A stretch of DNA of 64,000 nt, taken from an uncultured Bacteroidota bacterium (GTDB taxonomy: Bacteria > Bacteroidota > Bacteroidia > Chitinophagales > Chitinophagaceae). Both the position numbers and the translations under genes were made by a program. Of the stretch, positions 8,004 to 17,724 are shown piece after piece; positions within the stretch are counted from its first letter, which is position 1, and each line of letters opens with the position of its first letter. The stretch is from the NCBI GenBank assembly GCA_903903635.1, contig CAIUZK010000026.1:21255-85254 (forward strand). The letters are read 5' to 3'. A model generated the notes under the pieces. It was not told where the DNA came from. It worked only from the letters and a program-made list of their open reading frames with translations, and made no database searches.

Positions 8004-11000
8004 TTAATCAGCCTTTTCTTTTACCACCATTCCATTCAGGAACCACAATACATCTTTCATCTTTTTGATGCTTTCCACCACCAGCAGGAAATTCTTGCCA
8101 ACCTGTTTCAGGCGGGCATTCCTGGTTTGGGTTTGAATGTATTTGAGTATATGGTTAAAGGTGTCTGATTCAAAATACGGGGAGTCGGGATTACTTACAA
8201 AATAAAGCCGCATCTGCTGATTTTTGAGTATCAGTTTTTCGAAGCCCAGTTCACAGGCTACCTGGCGGCAGCGCAGCGTGGTAAACAGATCCTGTACCTG
8301 AGCGGGGATAGGCCCGAACCGATCCTGGAGCTCCAGCGAAAATTTGTTCATTTCTTCTTCTGTCTCAATATCGTCTAACTGAGTATAAACAGAAAGGCGC
8401 TCGGTAATGTTTTCAATATAGGTATCCGGAATCAGTATTTCCAGATCGGTATCGATCGTGCAATCGCTGACGTAGTCTTTTTTGCGGTCGAGCTCATCTT
8501 TGAATACATCTTTAAAGTCGGATGTTTTCAGCTCCCGCATAGCCTCTCCCAGTATTTTCTGGTACATCTCAAACCCTATCTCGGCAATAAAACCACTCTG
8601 CTCACCACCCAGCAGATTACCCGCCCCCCTGATATCCAGATCGCGCATTGCTATCTGGAAACCACTGCCCAGTTCATTGAACTGTTCCAGGGTTTGCAGG
8701 CGCTTACGGCTGTCGTTGGGCAACAGGCTCATAGGTGGCGCTACCAGGTAGCAAAAAGCCTTTTTATTGCTACGTCCCACACGGCCCCTGAGCTGGTGCA
8801 GATCGCTTAGCCCAAACTGGTGGGCATTGTTGATAATTATGGTATTGGCATTGGCAATATCTACCCCGCTTTCCACAATGTTGGTACAGCACAATACATC
8901 AAATTCGCGCTCTATAAATTTAAATAACGCTTCCTCCAACTGGTGGCCCTCCATCTGGCCATGAGCAGTACCTATATGCAGGTCGGGGCAAAGGTTACGT
9001 AATAGGGTAACCATTTCAGGCAAGCTCTGTACCCTGTTGTGTATGAAAAATACCTGCCCGCCTCTTTCTGCTTCATAGTAGATGGCATCCCTGATAGCAT
9101 ATTCATCAAAAACCAGCACCTCGGTATGCACAGGTTGCCTGTTAGGCGGTGGTGTATTGATAATGCTGAGGTCACGTGCATTCATGAGTGAGAACTGAAG
9201 CGTTCTTGGTATTGGTGTAGCCGTCAAGGTTAGGGTATCAACACTTGCTTTTAGCTCTCTCAGTTTCTCTTTTGATGAAACCCCGAATTTCTGTTCTTCA
9301 TCTATGATCAGGATACCAAGATCCTTGAATTTTACATCTTTTCCCAGCAGGCCATGGGTTCCTATCACAATATCTATTTTTCCCTCCTCAAGCTTCTTGA
9401 AAATTTCTTTCTTTTCTTTTGCCGACCTGAAACGATTGACATAATCCACATTGCAGGGAAAATCCTTAAGGCGCTCTTTAAAGGTATTAAAATGCTGGAA
9501 GGCAAGGATGGTCGTCGGCACCAATATGGCAGCCTGCTTGCTGTCGGCTACTGCCTTGAAAGCCGCACGCACTGCGATCTCTGTTTTACCAAAACCCACA
9601 TCGCCACATATCAGCCTGTCCATAGGCGCGGGTGATTCCATGTCGCGCTTCACATCAGCCGTAGCCTTGCCCTGGTCAGGGGTATCTTCATAGAAGAAAG
9701 AAGCCTCCAGTTCCGTTTGCAGATAACTGTCGGGTGAAAACGCAAACCCTTCTGATGCCTTTCTTTTGGCATACAGCTTGATAAGGTCTGCGGCAATATC
9801 CTTGACCTGCTTTTTGGTTTTGCTTTTAAGCTTCTGCCATGCATCACTACCCAGCTTGTTTACCCTGGGCACTGTACCTTCCTTGCCTGTATACTTACTT
9901 ATTTTGTGCAGCGAATTGATGTTGACATAAAGCACATCATTATCCCTGTATATTATTCTTATTGCTTCCTGAAGATTGCCGTTTACTTCTATTTTTTGCA
10001 GTCCGCTGTATACGCCCACACCGTGGTCTATATGCGTTACATAATCACCGGGGCTCAGCTCCCGCAATGCCCGCAGTGTAAGGGCTTTACCCTTGGAGTA
10101 GGCTTGTTTTACATTGTACTTATGATAGCGTTGAAATATCTGGTGGTCGGTATAACAAATGACCTTTTTATCATGGTCTATAAAGCCCTTGCTGATTGAG
10201 GTGCTTACCGGCACAAAAAGTACATTGGCATTTACATCATCAAAGATGCTGCGCAGCCGCTCCAGTTGCTTAGGGTTTTCGGCAAAAATGTAGGCTACAT
10301 ACCTGGCAGCAATGCGTTTCTGAAGGTCTCCGATAAGCATATTGAACTGCCTGTTGAAAACAGGTTGTTCCTCGGTGGCAAACAGGAATGTAGCATCGAT
10401 GGCATCGCCGGTGATCTTTTCCAGCGAATGATTGTACCATTCCAGCAGATGCCGGTTCCTGATTTTTTCCTGCCAGTCGTTACCCGTTTCAAAATCAGCC
10501 TTCGAGATCTCTTTCAGCATCTCTTCTTCATGGTCGATAGCCACCTGTCCCATCTCCATTTTTTCGGGCAGGTCGGCAGCCATCTTCGCTAACCTGCCTA
10601 TGGTAAAAGACAGGTCCTTTGCCCAGATAACGGTGTTTTCGGGCAGATAATCGAGCAGCGAAATTTTTTCGGTGGTTTCGAATTTCGTTTCAATATTCGG
10701 CAAAATGGATACCTGCAGCAGCTTCCGTTCAGATAATTGTGTTTCGGGATTAAATATCCTTATGCTGTCCACCTCGGTATCAAACAACTCAATACGGTAA
10801 GGATGCTCATTGCCGAATGAATAAATATCAAGAATGCCGCCCCGCATGGCAAACTGGCCGGGTTCGTACACAAAATCCTCGCGCCTGAAGCCTAATGAAA
10901 CAAAGTGCTGTAATAATTCTTCTACTTTAAGTGTTTCACCTACTTTAATGCTGATCATGTTCTCAGCGAGGGATGAAGGATTGACTACCCGCTCAAATAA

Positions 11001-11390
11001 AGCCTCGGGATAGGTAACCAGCACTTTTTTGTTGACCCGCTTGCCGGTAAACTTTGTGAGTGCCTCAGTGCGCAGCATTACATGGCTGCTGTTCAACTCA
11101 TTGAAGTAGCCTGTGCGTTTAAATGAATCAGGGAAAAAGAAAATATCCAGCCCCTTGGTTAGGTGTTCCAGGTCGTTATGAAAATAAGCAGCTTCTTCCT
11201 TATCATTCAGAATAAACACATGGTTTACATCTGTATTCTGCCATAAAGCCGCCGCAATAAAGTTGACTGAAGACCCCCGCAGGTTATCAAGGTATATCCT
11301 TAATTTATGGCCGGGCAAAGTGATCCCTGCCGCAATTTGTTTTAAGCGGATATCATTTTGGTACAAACCCTGCAACACTTCCAGATTCAT
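8004..11390 (-). CDS. mfd: Transcription-repair coupling factor Mfd
   Basis: The product has 1128 residues, typical for Mfd. The N-terminal third is the UvrB-homology region. The RNA polymerase-interacting domain is at about residue 450-520 (GDYVTHIDHGVGVYSG). The RecG-like translocase follows: Walker A GDVGFGKT near 597, DEEQ box near 697, TATPIPRTL near 725 and motif VI QLRGRVGRS near 865. A C-terminal TRCF domain ends the protein. Mfd pushes stalled RNA polymerase off DNA lesions and recruits UvrA. It is a single gene, convergent with DUF4337 and divergent from tatC. Confidence 0.97.
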   Translation of the reverse strand: MNLEVLQGLYQNDIRLKQIAAGITLPGHKLRIYLDNLRGSSVNFIAAALWQNTDVNHVFILNDKEEAAYFHNDLEHLTKGLDIFFFPDSFKRTGYFNELNSSHVMLRTEALTKFTGKRVNKKVLVTYPEALFERVVNPSSLAENMISIKVGETLKVEELLQHFVSLGFRREDFVYEPGQFAMRGGILDIYSFGNEHPYRIELFDTEVDSIRIFNPETQLSERKLLQVSILPNIETKFETTEKISLLDYLPENTVIWAKDLSFTIGRLAKMAADLPEKMEMGQVAIDHEEEMLKEISKADFETGNDWQEKIRNRHLLEWYNHSLEKITGDAIDATFLFATEEQPVFNRQFNMLIGDLQKRIAARYVAYIFAENPKQLERLRSIFDDVNANVLFVPVSTSISKGFIDHDKKVICYTDHQIFQRYHKYNVKQAYSKGKALTLRALRELSPGDYVTHIDHGVGVYSGLQKIEVNGNLQEAIRIIYRDNDVLYVNINSLHKISKYTGKEGTVPRVNKLGSDAWQKLKSKTKKQVKDIAADLIKLYAKRKASEGFAFSPDSYLQTELEASFFYEDTPDQGKATADVKRDMESPAPMDRLICGDVGFGKTEIAVRAAFKAVADSKQAAILVPTTILAFQHFNTFKERLKDFPCNVDYVNRFRSAKEKKEIFKKLEEGKIDIVIGTHGLLGKDVKFKDLGILIIDEEQKFGVSSKEKLRELKASVDTLTLTATPIPRTLQFSLMNARDLSIINTPPPNRQPVHTEVLVFDEYAIRDAIYYEAERGGQVFFIHNRVQSLPEMVTLLRNLCPDLHIGTAHGQMEGHQLEEALFKFIEREFDVLCCTNIVESGVDIANANTIIINNAHQFGLSDLHQLRGRVGRSNKKAFCYLVAPPMSLLPNDSRKRLQTLEQFNELGSGFQIAMRDLDIRGAGNLLGGEQSGFIAEIGFEMYQKILGEAMRELKTSDFKDVFKDELDRKKDYVSDCTIDTDLEILIPDTYIENITERLSVYTQLDDIETEEEMNKFSLELQDRFGPIPAQVQDLFTTLRCRQVACELGFEKLILKNQQMRLYFVSNPDSPYFESDTFNHILKYIQTQTRNARLKQVGKNFLLVVESIKKMKDVLWFLNGMVVKEKAD

Positions 11391-11397
11391 CGGGGTG

Positions 11398-11405
11398 CGA
11401 AGTTA
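11398..11405 (-). promoter_or_regulatory. Candidate -7 element for mfd
   Basis: Minus-strand TAACTTCG, one base off TAnnTTTG, lies about 7 bases before the mfd ATG. A weak TTTA sits about 21 bp further upstream. The leader would be very short. Confidence 0.35.
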
Positions 11406-11530
11406 GGGGAATTTGGTATTGCTCTCTAAATTTGATTATCAGACTGCACTAATTCAGAATTTACATTATGAAAACCTGAATTAATTTATAATTTACAATA
11501 ACCACCTACCTAACCAATCAAGCTATTCCC

Positions 11531-11538
11531 TACCTTTG
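11531..11538 (+). promoter_or_regulatory. -7 element of the tatC-rpiB operon
   Basis: TACCTTTG matches TAnnTTTG exactly. No good -33 TTTG is present at the expected distance. Confidence 0.5.
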
Positions 11539-11556
11539 CCCGCCTAAAGTACCATT

Positions 11557-12411
11557 TTGAGCATTTTCAGTAATTTATTAAATAAAAGGAATACTAATCC
11601 TCAGGGGGAGATGGGTTTTCTTGACCATGTCGAGGACCTTCGCTGGCATATCATCCGCTCGGCGGCTGCTATTCTCATTGGTGCAATTATCATTTTTATT
11701 AAGGTTGAAGTGATTTTTGACAGAATAATCCTTGGCCCTGCTCATTCCAATTTTGTTTCTTATAAGTGGTTTTGCGCCCTGGGCCGGTTAATGCATTATG
11801 ATGCTTTTTGCCTGCACGAGGTAAATATGAAATTTCAGAATACCGCAGTTACCGGGCAATTTATGATGAGCCTTTCCATTTCTATGTGGCTCGGATTCAT
11901 TCTGGCTTTTCCATTCGTGCTCTGGGAATTATGGAAGTTCGTCAAACCGGCATTGAAGCCTTCTGAAATCAAAATGGCCAAGGGGATTGTATTTTGGTGC
12001 TCCCTGCTATTTTTTACAGGTGTTCTGTTTGCCTACTATATTGTAGCGCCTTACGCGATCAATTTTTTTGGTAATTACCAGTTAAGTCCGAGTGTTCAGA
12101 ACATTGTTACACTCGATAACTATTTCGACATGATCAGTACCCTGGTATTGGCGCTGGGTGTTGTTTTCGAGATGCCAATACTGGTTCTGTTTCTTACACG
12201 TATTGGCGTATTTACCCCTCAATTATTGCGCAAACAGCGCAGGCTGGCCTTCCTGATCCTGTTTATTCTGTCAGAGATCATTACGCCTCCCGATTTGTTT
12301 AGTTGCCTGCTTGTTTTTATACCTTTATATATTCTATACGAAATAACTGTACTGATAAGCACACGCACTTATAATGCAAGGCAGAAACGTAAAGCAGAAA
12401 ATGACGATTAA
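11557..12411 (+). CDS. tatC: Sec-independent protein translocase TatC
   Basis: The product has 284 residues. It has the N-terminal signature GFLDHVEDLRWHIIRS and six hydrophobic helices. The typical FPFVLWELWKFVKPALKPSE segment includes the conserved cytoplasmic loop. TatC recognises twin-arginine signal peptides in the inner membrane. Between helices 1 and 2 it has a long extracytoplasmic loop of the Bacteroidota type. The start at 11557 is a TTG. An in-frame ATG at 11611 would give 266 residues beginning directly at MGFLDHVEDL; either is possible, and the -7 box leaves room for both. It is followed after 3 bp by rpiB. TatA/TatB are not in the window. Confidence 0.93.
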   Translation: MSIFSNLLNKRNTNPQGEMGFLDHVEDLRWHIIRSAAAILIGAIIIFIKVEVIFDRIILGPAHSNFVSYKWFCALGRLMHYDAFCLHEVNMKFQNTAVTGQFMMSLSISMWLGFILAFPFVLWELWKFVKPALKPSEIKMAKGIVFWCSLLFFTGVLFAYYIVAPYAINFFGNYQLSPSVQNIVTLDNYFDMISTLVLALGVVFEMPILVLFLTRIGVFTPQLLRKQRRLAFLILFILSEIITPPDLFSCLLVFIPLYILYEITVLISTRTYNARQKRKAENDD

Positions 12412-12414
12412 TTT

Positions 12415-12861
12415 ATGAACAACAATTTCAACCATAATCTCCCCATAGCCATTGGTGCCGACCATGCGGGGTTTGAGTATAAAGAAGCGATCATAAAAAT
12501 GCTTGTTGGTGCAGGCTGGCAGGTGGCCGACAAAGGCGCCTATAGCCTGGACAGTGTTGATTATCCTGACTTTGCCCATCCTGTTGCCTCCATGGTAGAA
12601 GAGGGGAAAGCTGCGGCGGGCATACTGGTATGCGGCAGTGGTAATGGCGTTAGTATGACCGCCAATAAACATGCAGGTATACGTGCAGCCCTCTGCTGGA
12701 CCGATGAGCTTGCTTCATTAGCCCGGCAGCACAACAATGCGAATGTTCTTAGTATTCCTGCCCGTTTTGTTCCCATTGAACTGGCTGAGAAAATGGTTAC
12801 TACTTTCCTCGCAACCGCTTTTGAGGGTGGCAGGCATGAGAAGAGAGTCAATAAGATCTAA
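12415..12861 (+). CDS. rpiB: Ribose-5-phosphate isomerase B
   Basis: The product has 148 residues, the usual RpiB length. The N-terminal phosphate/ring-opening motif is GADHAGFEYK, and the catalytic cysteine lies in VCGSGNGVSM (Cys73). The enzyme interconverts ribose 5-phosphate and ribulose 5-phosphate in the non-oxidative pentose phosphate pathway in the cytoplasm. It begins 3 bp after the tatC stop, so it is in the same operon and probably translationally coupled. A strong stem-loop follows the gene. Confidence 0.95.
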   Translation: MNNNFNHNLPIAIGADHAGFEYKEAIIKMLVGAGWQVADKGAYSLDSVDYPDFAHPVASMVEEGKAAAGILVCGSGNGVSMTANKHAGIRAALCWTDELASLARQHNNANVLSIPARFVPIELAEKMVTTFLATAFEGGRHEKRVNKI

Positions 12862-12893
12862 AAAAAGAGAAGCGCAATTATCAGATGTTCATG

Positions 12894-12927
12894 TTACCTC
12901 TAAGGGAGATACCTCCCTTAGAGGTAA
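12894..12927 (+). terminator. Intrinsic terminator after rpiB
   Basis: TTACCTCTAAGGGAG pairs perfectly with its inverse over 15 bp around the loop ATAC. A short T-rich run follows (TTTCATTT). Confidence 0.75.
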
Positions 12928-13273
12928 TTTCATTTAGTGATGTTGAGCTATTGAATCCTGATGGTATTATTTCCGGCTTATCCACTTGCCAAATTCTAAT
13001 TGAGGTTCCCCTGATAATTTCCTGCTACTAAATGTTCATTGTAGTGTTATGTCTAAAAACAGGCTGAGATAAAGGCCTACTTTGACCCATGTTGTCGTAA
13101 AGCCGTATTTGCCTCTGGATATAAAAACAGGCTTGCAAAATAAAATTAACCAAGAGTTAATATTTCGCACAATAATTTCAATCATGGTTCGTTATTATTG
13201 TAAAGGGGCTATTTAAAAGTTGTGTATGAAAAGCGGGCGAAACGATAATGGCGGCAATGAGGGGGTAAGCACA
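12928..13273 (+). other. Intergenic region before the DUF255 gene
   Basis: This AT-rich stretch of about 345 bp shows no credible coding frame or repeat. An in-frame ATG at 13220 upstream of the DUF255 gene would add 22 residues, but it precedes the -7 box and is not used here. Confidence 0.5.
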
Positions 13274-13281
13274 TATCTTTG
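13274..13281 (+). promoter_or_regulatory. -7 element of the DUF255 gene
   Basis: TATCTTTG is a perfect TAnnTTTG match, and the ATG begins 5 bases later, predicting a leaderless or near-leaderless mRNA. No clear -33 partner is visible. Confidence 0.5.
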
Positions 13282-13285
13282 CGAT

Positions 13286-15364
13286 ATGCCGAACCGACTT
13301 ATAAATGAGCAAAGCCCGTATCTGCTGCAACATGCGCATAATCCGGTAGACTGGTATCCGTGGGGGGATGAGGCTTTTGAAAGGGCCAGGGCCGGGCATA
13401 AGCCCGTGCTCGTGAGCATAGGGTATGCTGCATGCCACTGGTGTCATGTGATGGAACATGAGAGTTTTGAAAATGAAGTGGTGGCTGCTTTTATGAATGA
13501 ACACTTTGTGTGCATAAAGGTAGACCGCGAGGAGCATCCGGATGTGGACCATATGTATATGGATGCAGTGCAGGCAATTGCAGGAAATGGAGGCTGGCCG
13601 TTGAATGTGTTTGTAACGCCGGACAGGGCGCCGTTTTATGGTGGCACTTACTATCCGCCCAGGGCCGGATACAACAGGCCCTCGTGGATGCAACTGCTGG
13701 GCAGGATGTATGAGGTATGGACAGAGCAGCAGGATGAAGTGATGGCGCAGAGCGGGCAACTGCTTGCGCATCTGAAACAGGCATCGTTGCAACTGACTGC
13801 CAGTGATAATGCTGTGCCGGATGCGGATGCAGGAAGAAAGATAGCTGATAATCTGCTGAAGCAGGCTGATAAGGAAAAGGGCGGCTTTGGGCATGCCCCG
13901 AAATTCCCGGGTACTATGGCTATAAGCTTCCTGCTGGAACACTACCATTTTACTGGTTATGAAGCAGCATTGAAACATGCGCTGGTAAGCCTGGATGCCA
14001 TGATTGCAGGTGGCATATATGACCAGCTTGGCGGGGGCTTTGCAAGGTATTCTACCGACAGGGAATGGCTGGCTCCGCACTTTGAAAAAATGCTGTATGA
14101 TAATGCATTGCTGATATGCTCGCTATGCGATGCCTACAGTGTAACCAGGGATAATAAATACAAGCGTATTACTGAGGAGATCATAGCATTTGCGGAGCGG
14201 GAACTGAAGGATGTAAGGGGTGGTTATTATTGCGCGCTGGATGCAGATAGTGAGGGTGAAGAGGGTAAGTTTTATACGTGGCAATATGATGAGTGGATGG
14301 CTGCATTTGAAGGGCAGCAACATACAGGAGAAGGTGGGCTTTGTGATGAGGTGAGCAGGGTAGTGGCTGAAGCCTATTTTGGTGTGAAGCCTGATGGTAA
14401 CTGGGAAGATACCAACATACTGCATGTGGCCAGTGATTTGGCAAAAGTAGCTGAAGCCCATGGCATAACAACTGAAGATGCAGGGCAACGCATAGATGCA
14501 GTGAAACGTATGCTGCTGGCCGTGAGAAGCAAAAGAGTGCGACCGATAACTGATGATAAATGCCTGCTGTCGTGGAATGCACTGATGAGTATCGCGCTAT
14601 CGAAAGCCGGGCTTGTGTTTTATGAAGCGGACAGGGCATTGAGTGACCATTATCTGAGGCGTGCTGATGAACATATGGACTGGCTGATAGCTCAGTATAA
14701 AATAGATGGCAAGTGGTATCACACCTGGAAGAATGGCATAGCAAAAATACCTGCCAAACTTGACGACCTGGCATACCTGGCCCAGGCAATGCTGCAACTG
14801 GGAAGCGCAACAGGTAATAATGCGCGGGTGCTTATGGCTGCTGAACTGGTGGAAGAGATCATGGCTGATTTCGGGGCTGATAACGGGATGTTTTATTATA
14901 CACCTGCATATCAGGAAGATATACCGGTGAGGAAGGTGGACATTTATGACGGAGCTACCCCTTCGGCTAATGCGGTTATGGCTCAGAATTTGTGGATTTG
15001 TGGCGCTTGTATGGAAAGGAGTGACTGGATAGCACAATCGGAGCTGATGATCAATTCGATGGCAGAAACGATTATAAGGCATAGTTATTCATTCGGATAC
15101 TGGGGACAATTATTGCAACGGCAAATAAAGGGACAGAAAACGGTGGTGTGTGCCGGGAATAAGGCAAATGAAGCGCGGCTGGAAATGGCCGGAAAATACC
15201 TTCCGCAGGCTTATTTCCTTACTTTGCAAAAAGAAATATCTGAATTACCGATACTGGAAAATAAATTTTTTGCTGATAAAATGTATATATTTGTCTGTTC
15301 CGGACATGCGTGTTTGTCGCCAGAAAGCAATGTGGCAGCAGTTATGCGGGTTCTGGAGGAGTAA
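13286..15364 (+). CDS. DUF255 / YyaL-type thioredoxin-fold protein (SPATA20 family)
   Basis: The product has 692 residues from the chosen ATG. The N-terminus [20 protein letters not shown] is the standard beginning of the YyaL/SPATA20 family. It is followed by a thioredoxin-like domain with CHWC at residues 50-53 and then [14 protein letters not shown]. The C-terminal two thirds form an alpha/alpha toroid like N-acylglucosamine 2-epimerases ([24 protein letters not shown]). There is no signal peptide, so it is cytoplasmic. The true biochemical role of the family is unsettled. The start is fixed by family alignment and by the -7 element just upstream. It precedes gldK on the same strand by 181 bp. 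Confidence 0.92.
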   Translation: MPNRLINEQSPYLLQHAHNPVDWYPWGDEAFERARAGHKPVLVSIGYAACHWCHVMEHESFENEVVAAFMNEHFVCIKVDREEHPDVDHMYMDAVQAIAGNGGWPLNVFVTPDRAPFYGGTYYPPRAGYNRPSWMQLLGRMYEVWTEQQDEVMAQSGQLLAHLKQASLQLTASDNAVPDADAGRKIADNLLKQADKEKGGFGHAPKFPGTMAISFLLEHYHFTGYEAALKHALVSLDAMIAGGIYDQLGGGFARYSTDREWLAPHFEKMLYDNALLICSLCDAYSVTRDNKYKRITEEIIAFAERELKDVRGGYYCALDADSEGEEGKFYTWQYDEWMAAFEGQQHTGEGGLCDEVSRVVAEAYFGVKPDGNWEDTNILHVASDLAKVAEAHGITTEDAGQRIDAVKRMLLAVRSKRVRPITDDKCLLSWNALMSIALSKAGLVFYEADRALSDHYLRRADEHMDWLIAQYKIDGKWYHTWKNGIAKIPAKLDDLAYLAQAMLQLGSATGNNARVLMAAELVEEIMADFGADNGMFYYTPAYQEDIPVRKVDIYDGATPSANAVMAQNLWICGACMERSDWIAQSELMINSMAETIIRHSYSFGYWGQLLQRQIKGQKTVVCAGNKANEARLEMAGKYLPQAYFLTLQKEISELPILENKFFADKMYIFVCSGHACLSPESNVAAVMRVLEE

Positions 15365-15545
15365 AAAAAATGGATAATGATATTAGTTAATGCAAGTGGT
15401 TGGAGATATAGAAACAATTAACAATTTTTTGCAGAAGCTTGTATTTTTCGAAAAAACTTTGAATATTGTGCATCGGTTTTATGAAGAAAGTATGAAGAGG
15501 GTGAAATTATTTAGTTGCAACATTGCAAAAACAATAGATAGTAGT

Positions 15546-16811
15546 ATGAAAAAAACTTCCCTGAAGGTCTCAGCTTTAGCATTGCTCGTACTTGCTGCAA
15601 GCTGCGGGAAATCGGGCTCCAATGGCCAATTAGTAGGTGATCAGACGAGACTGAATTACAAAGCGCCATTGCCGATAGGCATGGTCTATGTACCGTCGGG
15701 TTCCTTCAAAATGGGCGCCAGCGATGAAGATATCCGCGGCCGTAACGACGCGACCATACATACCGTGCAGTTGGTAGGGTTTTATATGGATGCCACTGAA
15801 ATATCCAACCAGGAATACAGACAATTTACCAACTGGGTAAGAGACTCTGTAGCCAATACTATACTTGGAAATTTCAAAGACATGCCGGATGGCTCACAGC
15901 GCCTCGACATGAGCAAGCATATTAACTGGAAAGATCCTGAGCTGCAGGATCAGCTTTCCTCAATCTTTATTCCTGCTGAGCTTTCGGGCTGGGGAGTGAA
16001 GACATATGATGTGAGCAAGTTTGTGTATCATTATTCTGTGTTTGATTACCGTAATTCGGTAATGCATTCTACAGAATCGCAGATAAAGTTTGTGAACGCA
16101 TTTGATGTTCCATCTTATCCGGATACTACAGTATGGATACGTCAGTTCAACTATGCATTCAATGAGCCGATAGCACAGCAATATTTCTGGTTCCAGGGCT
16201 TCAACAAATATCCAGTAGTGGGTGTTAACTGGAAACAGTGTAACGCTTTCTGCGACTGGCGTACAAGGGTATGGCGTTCAGAGCGTGAAAAAGAAAGGCA
16301 ATATACCGAAAGCCGTTTCCGTCTGCCTTCAGAAGCAGAGTGGGAATATGCAGCCCGCGGCGGCCGTAACGAATCTCCTTATCCATGGGGCGGTCCTTAC
16401 ATCATCAATAAAAAAGGCTGTTATCTTGCCAATTTCAAACCTCAGCGTGGTAACTATGCAGCAGATGGCGGACTTTATACTGTGCCAGTTGATAAATATG
16501 CGGCAAATGATTATGGTTTGAAAAATATGTCTGGTAATGTATCTGAGTGGACTTCTTCGGCCTTTAAGGGCGGCAACTACAACCAGATGGCAGACATCAA
16601 TCCGGATGTGTCTTATAATGTACAGCCAGGTGATGCTACATGGGAAAGGCGTAAGGTTGTGCGTGGCGGAAGCTGGCGCGATGTGGCCTATTACCTCCAG
16701 GTAAGTACACGCGACTATGAATATCAGGATACCTCTAAGGCGTATATTGGTTTCCGTTGCGTATACACAGAAGTTAACCCGGCCCTTACAAACAGGAAGG
16801 CAATCAGGTAG
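15546..16811 (+). CDS. gldK: Type IX secretion/gliding lipoprotein GldK
   Basis: The product has 421 residues. The lipobox ends VLAASC (Cys20). The body is a formylglycine-generating-enzyme/sulfatase-modifying fold: PIGMVYVPSGSFKMGASDED, FRLPSEAEWEYAARGG, NVSEWTSSAF, KVVRGGSWRD and YIGFRCV. GldK/PorK forms the periplasmic ring with GldN/PorN at the outer membrane and is needed for type IX secretion. Upstream in-frame ATGs exist (15481, 15492), but only 15546 gives a proper lipoprotein signal. It is the first gene of the gldKLMN operon. A weak promoter (TTTG at 15428, AAACTTTG at 15454) lies upstream. Confidence 0.95.
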   Translation: MKKTSLKVSALALLVLAASCGKSGSNGQLVGDQTRLNYKAPLPIGMVYVPSGSFKMGASDEDIRGRNDATIHTVQLVGFYMDATEISNQEYRQFTNWVRDSVANTILGNFKDMPDGSQRLDMSKHINWKDPELQDQLSSIFIPAELSGWGVKTYDVSKFVYHYSVFDYRNSVMHSTESQIKFVNAFDVPSYPDTTVWIRQFNYAFNEPIAQQYFWFQGFNKYPVVGVNWKQCNAFCDWRTRVWRSEREKERQYTESRFRLPSEAEWEYAARGGRNESPYPWGGPYIINKKGCYLANFKPQRGNYAADGGLYTVPVDKYAANDYGLKNMSGNVSEWTSSAFKGGNYNQMADINPDVSYNVQPGDATWERRKVVRGGSWRDVAYYLQVSTRDYEYQDTSKAYIGFRCVYTEVNPALTNRKAIR

Positions 16812-16856
16812 TATCAAAACATTCATCTATTAATAATCAAAGAAAAATTAGCAAAA

Positions 16857-17678
16857 ATGAATCCAGTAGTTCTGTATTTTGAAACCAATCAGGGAAAATA
16901 CGTAAAAAACCTGCTTATCGGCCTTGGAGCCTCCATAGTTCTTCTTGGGGCGCTTTTCAAGATCCAGCACTGGCAGGGAGGAGGAACAATGCTCACGATT
17001 GGTATGTGTACCGAGGCATTTATCTTCGCTATGCTTGGCCTGATACCACCTCACCCCGATTATTACTGGGATCGTTTCTATCCGGACATCACTGAAAGTC
17101 CACACGTTGAAGCTTACCGTAAAGGGATCAAGGGTGGTCATTTACCAAAACCAGGTGAACCACCAACCAAGTCGCTTGACAAGATGCTGGAAGAAGCTCA
17201 GATTAATACACCTAACCTTAAGAAACTGAGTGATAATTTCACGAATTTCAATAAGGCAGTAGGCCAGATAAAGGATATGTCTGACGTTACGGCTGCAACC
17301 GGTACTTATTCGCAGAGCGCACGTGAAGCGGCAGATGCACTGGGCCAGATGAAGAATACATTCATGGGCGCTACCAAAACAATGAGCGCATTCAATGAAG
17401 CCGCAGAAGATACTACCAAATTCCACGATCAGGTTGTAGTCTTATCTAAGAATCTGGGTACTTTGAATTCGATTTATGAAGTTGAGTTGTCGGATGCAAA
17501 TAACCATCTGAAAGCAATGAATAAATTCTACAGCAGTCTGGTTAACGCTTCTGATGCAATGGCTTCGAGCGCTAAGGATGCAGTTGATACAAGGGAGCAG
17601 ATTTCGCTTCTGGCCAAGAACCTGACTACTTTGAACCAGGTTTATGGTAATATGCTGTCTGCTATGCAGGGCCGTTAA
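16857..17678 (+). CDS. gldL: Type IX secretion motor protein GldL
   Basis: The product has 273 residues. Two transmembrane helices (about 16-36 and 43-62) flank the characteristic KIQHW motif. A glutamate in the second helix (CTEAFIFAML) is the expected proton-channel residue. A long cytoplasmic helical tail follows. GldL with GldM makes the inner-membrane proton-driven motor that rotates and powers type IX secretion and gliding. It lies 45 bp after gldK and 46 bp before gldM, fitting one transcript. Confidence 0.95.
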   Translation: MNPVVLYFETNQGKYVKNLLIGLGASIVLLGALFKIQHWQGGGTMLTIGMCTEAFIFAMLGLIPPHPDYYWDRFYPDITESPHVEAYRKGIKGGHLPKPGEPPTKSLDKMLEEAQINTPNLKKLSDNFTNFNKAVGQIKDMSDVTAATGTYSQSAREAADALGQMKNTFMGATKTMSAFNEAAEDTTKFHDQVVVLSKNLGTLNSIYEVELSDANNHLKAMNKFYSSLVNASDAMASSAKDAVDTREQISLLAKNLTTLNQVYGNMLSAMQGR

Positions 17679-17724
17679 TATAGTAAGTGAAGAAACAATA
17701 ACTATTCATAGTAAAAGCTAAATA

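Noticed and set aside
7859..8068. 69-residue plus-strand frame between DUF4337 and mfd
   Set aside because: It overlaps the 3' end of mfd and has no promoter, signal or motif.
13178..14080. 300-residue open frame on the minus strand
   Set aside because: It lies inside the DUF255 gene, whose frame has clear family motifs. The translated shadow is His/Ile/Cys-rich without any recognisable domain.
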